Made by a program: the position numbers and the translations under genes | Shown here: one piece after another, positions 59,020 to 64,000 of the stretch | Numbering within the stretch: the first letter of the stretch is position 1 | How the letters are laid out: every line of letters starts with the position of its first letter | The notes under the pieces: model-generated | Databases searched by the model: none | What the model saw: the letters and a program-made list of their open reading frames with translations, nothing else | Told to the model about the DNA's origin: nothing | NCBI RefSeq assembly: GCF_004362825.1 | Contig: NZ_SNXZ01000003.1 | Coordinates: 1,122,367-1,186,366 of the forward strand | Direction: 5' to 3' | Length of the DNA stretch: 64,000 bases | DNA from: Labedaea rhizosphaerae | GTDB lineage: Bacteria > Actinomycetota > Actinomycetes > Mycobacteriales > Pseudonocardiaceae

Positions 59020-60045
59020 TCAATCGAGACTGCTGTTCGGCCGAGCGCTGATCGCCTCCTGGTAGGTCCGCAGGCACCGCTGCCAGGCGTCGCCGTCGTC
59101 GAGCCGGAGCAACTGCGGCGCCAGCTCCGCGGAGAACGTCGTGCTGGCCTCGACCGGCAACAACGACGGCAGGTTGTCGATGGCGATGAGGTCCACGCCC
59201 GCGGCCTCGCGCACCGGGGCGTCCCACGTGGTCACCTCGTCGTAGATCGGCAGCACGTTCAGCGACGAGGTCACGTCGACGGTCACGTCGGCGATCACCG
59301 AGAGCCGGTGCGCCCCGGCCAGCAGCTCACGGGTGACGAAGGGCGGCGTCGGCTTGGTGACCAGGACGCCGTTGACCAGGATGTCGTGGTCCAGCAATGC
59401 CTCGTGGTCCAGCACCCGGGTCTCGGCAAGGTCCCACCGGGTCGGCTCGATGCCCGCGGCCACCAGGGCATCGCAGGCACCGCGACCGCTTCGGCCCAGC
59501 GCCCCGGTCACCAAGGCCAGCAAGCCATCGCCCTGACCCGAGATCATCGCGTCCAGCTCGGCCCGCGACCACGGCGTGACGGGCACCGGCAGGACGCCCC
59601 GCGCCTGCAGGACCGCGAGAGCGGCGCCGATGTACCCGGCCCAGTAACCGAAAGCCGCCAGGCGACGGCCGTCCGCGTCGGTCAGGTACTCCAGGTCGAG
59701 CAGCGCACCGCCACCGGCGACGAACCGCGCGAGCAGTTCCGCGCCGCCGACCTGGCCCTTGAAGGCGTGCCCGAACATCACGTGCCGGTGCACCAACGAC
59801 GGCGGGCCGTCCGGCAACTCCTTGAGCCCCACGACGAACGCCGCTTCGGGAGCGTCCACCCAGCTCCCGGCCGGGGCGACCGCGCAGCCGGCCGCGGCGT
59901 AGTCGGCGATCGGGAACGCCCGCTGCGGCGATTCCTCGACCGTGACGGTCAGGCCGGCCTCGACCAGCGTGGCGGCGTCCGCGGGCACGACGGGCGCCCG
60001 CCGCTCGGTCGAGCGCGTCTCGTGGCGGATCCAGATCTCGGTCAT
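59020..60045 (-). CDS. Saccharopine dehydrogenase-like (NAD+, L-lysine-forming; AlaDH/PNT family) enzyme
   Basis: 341 residues from ATG 60045 (overlapping the next upstream gene's stop). The start IWIRHETRSTERRAPVVPADAATLVEAGLTVTVEES is the AlaDH/PNT N-domain as in lysine-forming saccharopine dehydrogenase; HVMFGHAFKGQ, LLDLEYLTDADGRRLAAFGYWAGYIG and ALGRSGRGACDAL (nucleotide loop) follow, with SVIADVTVDVTSSLNVLPIYDEVTTW. It reduces 2-oxoglutarate plus lysine to saccharopine or the reverse; in bacteria this can serve lysine breakdown. No partner reductase is nearby. Confidence 0.85.
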   Translation of the reverse strand: MTEIWIRHETRSTERRAPVVPADAATLVEAGLTVTVEESPQRAFPIADYAAAGCAVAPAGSWVDAPEAAFVVGLKELPDGPPSLVHRHVMFGHAFKGQVGGAELLARFVAGGGALLDLEYLTDADGRRLAAFGYWAGYIGAALAVLQARGVLPVPVTPWSRAELDAMISGQGDGLLALVTGALGRSGRGACDALVAAGIEPTRWDLAETRVLDHEALLDHDILVNGVLVTKPTPPFVTRELLAGAHRLSVIADVTVDVTSSLNVLPIYDEVTTWDAPVREAAGVDLIAIDNLPSLLPVEASTTFSAELAPQLLRLDDGDAWQRCLRTYQEAISARPNSSLD

Positions 60046-62927
60046 GCGCCCAGCGTCGCAGCACGACGCCGTCCCGTCCACGTGGTGAGGCCGCCGGCGA
60101 GGATCAGCGCCAGCCCGAACCCGGCCACCGCTACGGGCAACCACTCGGGAATTCCCAAGTAGACGGTGAGGCCGAGGATCCGCGAAAGCCCCCAGGGCAG
60201 CACGGCCAGCTGATCATTCCACCAGGTCAGCGCCTGCTCCAGCCCGATGAGCGACACCAGTCCACCGAACACCGCCGCCGGCACGCCGACCGCGATCAGG
60301 ACCCGCCCGGCGGGTTGCCGTCCGCGCATCGCGGCCCCGCAGGCGACGAACACCCACAGGAACGCCGCGAAGGCCACCGTCAGGTAGTACAACCGCACGC
60401 CCGGGTCGGTCCAGAACTCGAACCACAGCTTCCCCGGCCCGCGCGCGACCAGTCCAAGCAGCAAGATCACCGTGCGCAGCAACGCGGCCCCGCCCAGCGC
60501 CGCCCACAGCGCGAACGCGTCGACGCGGCGGACCAGCGACCGCAGCACGAGGGCGTAGAGCAGCCATGACCCCAACGTCAGGACCAGGTGCGCGGGCGAG
60601 GCGAACCACGTGAAGATCGCCCGGCTGAGCACCACGGCAACCGCCGGGATGGCGATCACCAGCACCCGGTCGGTCCTGGTCACCGGCTCGGGCGCGAGCC
60701 GCCACGGCTGCGTCGCCCCGGTCCACAGCGCACGCACGACGGTCGTCCGGTGCCCGGCGACCAACCCGACGACCAGCGCGGCCAGCAGCCCGCGCGCCAG
60801 CCACGCCATCACCGGATCGCGATCGGCGCGGGCGCTGCCGAGGTCGGCGGCCGTGAAGTTGTACGCAGGCAGGTCGACGTTGCCCGCGTAGCGCCGCACG
60901 TGGTCGGCGCGCAAGGCCTGGTACCGGCCCTCGGCCGCCTTCCACTCGTCGTAGGCCTGACCGGTCGAGAGCCACTGCGCGTGGCGCAACACCATGGTCC
61001 GGTAGGCGCCGAGCGTGTCGAACAGGCTGGTCTCGTAGTCCAGCGTGGCCACGAACCGTTGGCGCAACACAGGATCACGCCACGAACCGGCAGGCGTCGA
61101 GTCGACCAGCGCCCGCATCCGGCCCACGGCGGCGATCGCCTGATCCCCTTCGGCGATGGCCTCGTCGAGGTGGCCGGCACTGACCGCGTAGATGCTGTCG
61201 AGCGCCGCGCTGTCGCCGGTCACGATGTCCCACTCGAAGATCCACATCATCGGCGGCGGCGACAACCCGAGCGCCTTCACCGTCTGGTCGGCATACGGTC
61301 CGATGTAGAGGCCCTTGGTGATCGCTTCCCGCGACAACGCGAACACCTGGGTCAGCGCCCGCACCGTCGCCGGGTCGGTGCTGAACGTCTGCCGCACCCA
61401 GTCCGCCGTGTACTGGCCGGGGTTCCCCGACGGGTCGGCGGCCAGCCGGGCCGTCACGTACGTGTTGAGGTCGGCGAGTTGCCAGAACCCGGCCCGCAGG
61501 TGCAACGACATCGGCCCGGCCCGCAACGGCCCGCCGTCCTGGGTCCAGTTCCAGACCCCCTCGATGTGCGGGTTCGCGGCGAGGAACCGTTGCAGCGCCT
61601 GCTGTTCCACCGCGCCGAGGTCGTTGGGCAACGACCCGAACCCCTCGAACTCGCGCCGCGCCTGGAACTCGACGATCCGCCGCTGATCACCCCGCAGCAG
61701 GGTCTCGTTCAACGGCAGGTGGCTGTAGAAGTCGCCCGCCGTGTACTTCGTGGACACGATCAGGTGCGGGTCGTGGAGCCCGCCGAGCACCTCGTCGTAG
61801 GACGCGGGATTGGTGTGCAGGTCGCCGACCGCCCCGACCCCGACGGTCCAGCTGCGGAAGATGATGTCCTTGCCCGCCCGGCCGGCGGTGTCGAGCAACG
61901 CCGTGAGCATCGTCCGCACGGCCTTCGGCGTCGTGACGCCGATGGACGACGAGATGTCCTGCCCGGGGGTCTTGTAGACGTCGCCGCCCTCGCCGATGCG
62001 GATCATCAGCCCGTCCGCGTAGGGCAGCGCACGGAAGAACTCCGCCAGCCCGGCCTGGTAGATCCGCCAGAACCCGGGGTCCTCGACGGACTGACCACTC
62101 CGGTCGAGGTAGGCCTTGAGCGGCGGCGTCTCGGTGACCATGTCGGCGGCGAAGAAGACCTTCATGCCCTTGTCGTGGGCGTAGCGCCAGACCGGCCCGA
62201 GCACCGCGACCATCGCCCGCGCCCGGTCGCGGTGCTGGTCCCCCGCGGGGTAGACGGCGTCGCCGAAGGTCAGGTACTCGAGGAACCCGGAGACGACGAC
62301 GCCGTTGTAGCCCTGCGCCAGGTCGTGGTCGACGAGCTGGCGGAACTGCCCGGACAACCGCGACACGGCCGCGGGGTCGAGGTAGGGCGGTCCGGGGCGG
62401 ATGGCGTCGCGCAACGGCGAGGTGGCCAGCGAGTAGTCGGTGCCCGCCGCGAACGCGGCCGGGTCCGGCGTGATCCCCACGGACCCGAGATCGGTGAGCC
62501 GCAACCCGAGCCGCGGCGGCACGACCGTGGTCAACGGCTCCGCCGACCGGACCCGGTCGGCGATGGCGTAGAGCGCGGTGGCCGCGTCGGCGGGCGTGGC
62601 GGCCTGCAGCGTGTGACCGGTGAGGCGGAAGCCGCCCGGGGTCGGCGTCACCGAGACCTGGAGCGTGGGCCCGCCCGGCTTGACCGGAACGGTCCGGGCC
62701 GCGGCTTGGATCACCGGGTCGTCCGGCGCCTCGACCTTGCCGACGACCGCGGCCGGACCGGCCGGAGCGGGCGCGGCCACCGGGCGTTCGACCGGAACCG
62801 CGGCCGGGTGGAAGCTCAACCCCAGTGCGGACCCGACCGCCAGGGCAACCCCGGCGCCGAGGGCCAGCAGGACGAGCACCACGGCACCGGGCACCACGGC
62901 ACTGGGCAGCCATGGGCGTCGCATCAC
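60042..62927 (-). CDS. Large membrane protein with GH67-like (alpha-glucuronidase type) domain
   Basis: 961 residues from GTG 62927 or ATG 62924. One N-terminal TM (AVVPGAVVLVLLALGAGVAL) anchors a ~650-residue outer region. Its middle has TIM-barrel features like GH67/GH115: DLAQGYNGVVVSGFLEYLTFG, YAHDKGMKVFFAADMV, LPYADGLMIRIGEGG, DIIFRSWTVGVGAVGDLH, HLIVSTKYTAGDFYSH, IEGVWNWTQDGGPLRAGP, LADLNTYVTARLAADP. The last ~270 residues carry about seven TM helices (from LARGLLAALVVGLVAG on). A glycosidase-like domain tied to a polytopic membrane part is unusual. Substrate unknown. Coupled to the saccharopine-dehydrogenase-like gene by a 4-base overlap. Confidence 0.7.
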   Translation of the reverse strand: MMRRPWLPSAVVPGAVVLVLLALGAGVALAVGSALGLSFHPAAVPVERPVAAPAPAGPAAVVGKVEAPDDPVIQAAARTVPVKPGGPTLQVSVTPTPGGFRLTGHTLQAATPADAATALYAIADRVRSAEPLTTVVPPRLGLRLTDLGSVGITPDPAAFAAGTDYSLATSPLRDAIRPGPPYLDPAAVSRLSGQFRQLVDHDLAQGYNGVVVSGFLEYLTFGDAVYPAGDQHRDRARAMVAVLGPVWRYAHDKGMKVFFAADMVTETPPLKAYLDRSGQSVEDPGFWRIYQAGLAEFFRALPYADGLMIRIGEGGDVYKTPGQDISSSIGVTTPKAVRTMLTALLDTAGRAGKDIIFRSWTVGVGAVGDLHTNPASYDEVLGGLHDPHLIVSTKYTAGDFYSHLPLNETLLRGDQRRIVEFQARREFEGFGSLPNDLGAVEQQALQRFLAANPHIEGVWNWTQDGGPLRAGPMSLHLRAGFWQLADLNTYVTARLAADPSGNPGQYTADWVRQTFSTDPATVRALTQVFALSREAITKGLYIGPYADQTVKALGLSPPPMMWIFEWDIVTGDSAALDSIYAVSAGHLDEAIAEGDQAIAAVGRMRALVDSTPAGSWRDPVLRQRFVATLDYETSLFDTLGAYRTMVLRHAQWLSTGQAYDEWKAAEGRYQALRADHVRRYAGNVDLPAYNFTAADLGSARADRDPVMAWLARGLLAALVVGLVAGHRTTVVRALWTGATQPWRLAPEPVTRTDRVLVIAIPAVAVVLSRAIFTWFASPAHLVLTLGSWLLYALVLRSLVRRVDAFALWAALGGAALLRTVILLLGLVARGPGKLWFEFWTDPGVRLYYLTVAFAAFLWVFVACGAAMRGRQPAGRVLIAVGVPAAVFGGLVSLIGLEQALTWWNDQLAVLPWGLSRILGLTVYLGIPEWLPVAVAGFGLALILAGGLTTWTGRRRAATLGA

Positions 62928-63242
62928 GTGATCACATTAGAGATCGTCCGGACCGTTCGGCCAGCAGATCACCGGCCCGCGCCGGTCAGTTGCCCGGGGC
63001 GTTCCCCGCCCGGCGCCCGGCCAACCGTGATTAGCGACGCGTGTGCTGGGCACCCTGCGTCCATGACCACTGTGCCGGCCGCCCGGGGCGCCATCGCCGT
63101 GCGCAGTGCCGCGTTCGAGCACGCGCCCGGGCCGGGTATGCGGTGACGTGCGTGGACCGCGAGCCCGAACTCCGGTCGGCGATCGGTGAGCACGCGCCGG
63201 CGACCGGGACGCTGGTGGCGCAGACCCAACAGGAGGAAACGC
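62928..63242. other. Divergent intergenic region with a possible decayed small gene
   Basis: Holds the promoters of the divergent GH67-like and hydrolase-like genes. From 63063 a short frame (TTVPAARGAIAVRSAAFEHA) and, shifted by one base, RAGYAVTCVDREPELRSAIG running to TGA 63250 look like two parts of one small frameshifted gene. Weak evidence. Confidence 0.3.
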
Positions 63243-63830
63243 ATGCGTGACTTCGACCACGACCAGAACCGTGCCGCCGGCCCGGCGGTGGTGTGGCACG
63301 GCGAAGGCCCGGAGTCGGTCCTGGTGCTCGACCCGGCCGGCGAGGCGAAGCACGACGAGTTGCCCGGGACCTGGCGCCCGCTGACCGCGCGGTTGCGCAT
63401 CGGCTGGTACCGGCTCCCCGCCGGGCACGAACCGCCGGAGTTCAACGGGACGCCGGTGCACCTGGTCGCCTCCGGGGCGGCCGCGCTGACCGCGTTGGAC
63501 CTGGCCGAGGCGCACAGCGACGTGGTCCGCTCGGTGATCGTCTTCGACCCGTCCCCGGCCCACGCGGACGCGGACACCGACTGGTGGGACGACGAAACCG
63601 AGCCGCAACGACGCCGGCTGGCCGACCAGGGCGTCCAGGTCCGCTGCTTCGTCAGCCGCTACGACGACCCGACCATGCGGGCGCGGCGTCCCGTGCCGCT
63701 GGGCCACCCGCACGTGGTGGGCCGGTTGGCCCAGCTGCTGGCGTCGGAGGGCACGCAGGTCGGCGAGGCGTGGAACGAGATCCGCGAGCACGTCGGCTCC
63801 GCCATGACCCGGGCCCGCCGCGGCAGCTGA
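63243..63830 (+). CDS. Small alpha/beta-hydrolase-like protein
   Basis: 195 residues from ATG 63243 (AGGAGG, 6 bases). Strand/helix rhythm of a hydrolase: SVLVLDPAGEAKHDELPGTW, GTPVHLVASGAAALTALDLAEAHSDVVRSVIVFDPSPA, QVRCFVSRYDDP, and HPHVVGRLAQLLASEG. The nucleophile elbow reads VASGAAA, without the expected G-x-S-x-G, so catalytic activity is doubtful. A thioesterase-like or dead-hydrolase role is possible. Stands alone. Confidence 0.6.
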   Translation: MRDFDHDQNRAAGPAVVWHGEGPESVLVLDPAGEAKHDELPGTWRPLTARLRIGWYRLPAGHEPPEFNGTPVHLVASGAAALTALDLAEAHSDVVRSVIVFDPSPAHADADTDWWDDETEPQRRRLADQGVQVRCFVSRYDDPTMRARRPVPLGHPHVVGRLAQLLASEGTQVGEAWNEIREHVGSAMTRARRGS

Positions 63831-63847
63831 CGAGCGCCCGACTCAGT

Positions 63848-63927
63848 GGGACACACCGGGTCGGAACGGGGGACACACCCAGCCGGAACGAGGGACACAC
63901 CCGGTCGGAAGGGTGTCCCTATGTGGT
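63848..63927. repeat. Three ~22-base tandem repeats near the IS110-type gene
   Basis: The unit GGGACACACC-(G/C)xGxCGGAAC occurs three times (about 63848, 63870 and 63892), followed by GGGTGTCCCT, which pairs with AGGGACAC of the last unit to form a hairpin. Just outside the transposase stop, so it may be part of the element end. Confidence 0.6.
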
Positions 63928-63929
63928 TG

Positions 63930-64000
63930 TCAAGCCGCGGCGGGGGTGGAGACGGGTTCGGGGTGGCGGTAGTGGGTGCCGTTGCGGAGCATGGCGTAGA
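63930..64000 (-). CDS. IS110-type transposase, C-terminal end, cut by the window
   Basis: The last residues read YAMLRNGTHYRHPEPVSTPAAA before the stop at 63932-63930. The segment YAMLRxGTxY is the usual C-terminus of IS110-family transposases. Only 71 bases are in view; the rest lies to the right. Confidence 0.6.
   Translation of the reverse strand, partial: YAMLRNGTHYRHPEPVSTPAAA

Noticed and set aside
60588..63146. Long open frame (852 codons) opposite the GH67-like membrane protein
   Set aside because: Same antisense composition artefact; no motif or ribosome site.

Overview
The window is high-GC DNA with dense, overlapping ATGA/GTGA/TGATG gene junctions, many GTG starts and typical Actinomycetota families (acyl-CoA carboxylase, F420-type LLM oxidoreductase, DUF222/13E12 HNH protein, HxlR, tipA-like MerR, OmpR and NarL two-component pairs, DUF2156 lysyltransferase). 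It most resembles a chromosome segment of a filamentous actinomycete, probably Pseudonocardiales (Amycolatopsis/Saccharothrix/Lentzea type). The genus cannot be fixed from sequence alone.

Layout. 1-3344: the end of a branched-chain acyl-CoA (leucine-type) carboxylase operon with a CitE-like lyase. 3393-5777: a small secreted protein, a STAS anti-sigma antagonist and an Imm49-like protein. 6014-19208: a roughly 13.2 kb genomic island of visibly lower GC, inserted at the 3' end of tRNA-Arg(CCG). A 28-bp copy of the tRNA 3' end (27/28 identical) marks the far edge, and only a C-terminal scrap of the integrase remains.

The island carries two blocks. The first (6763-10336) is an unrecognised three-gene operon built around a STAND-like protein with a degenerate P-loop. 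The second (10828-18546) is a type II CBASS anti-phage locus: TIR-SAVED effector, sigma-factor-like protein, HTH protein plus ImmA/IrrE-like metallopeptidase (a plausible CapH/CapP-like switch), CD-NTase, E1-E2 fusion (Cap2) and JAB isopeptidase (Cap3). An antisense SAVED fragment suggests that a second effector once existed.

19293-32618: a PNPOx-like protein, a GNAT-like protein, an FtsX/MacB-type ABC exporter with a divergent NarL-type two-component pair, an amidohydrolase facing a MerR regulator, a secreted EEP-fold phosphoesterase, an ABC-F ATPase and a TIGR01777 epimerase. 32709-37351: an operon of XRE regulator, cupin, dCTP-deaminase-like and ThiL-like genes, divergent from two small genes across a clear operator. 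37525-47923: a Tat-secreted GH29 fucosidase, an OmpR-type two-component pair, an esterase plus lysyl-phosphatidylglycerol-synthase-like membrane protein, and a 13E12 HNH gene bracketed by palindromic repeats. 47975-55274: LLM oxidoreductase/SRPBCC/HxlR, CutA, a TetR-MFS efflux pair with twin operators, a truncated globin, a secreted protein and a short Rho paralogue.

55278-58845 is the second highlight. This five-gene operon encodes a 56-residue peptide with ten cysteines in its last 32 residues, a MauE-like membrane protein, a MauD/TlpA-like thioredoxin, an ABC exporter and a type I signal peptidase. It reads as a dedicated pathway to make, oxidise, export and cleave a disulfide-rich peptide. 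The window closes with a saccharopine-dehydrogenase-like enzyme, a 961-residue membrane protein with a GH67-like domain, a small hydrolase-like protein and the 3' end of an IS110-type transposase.
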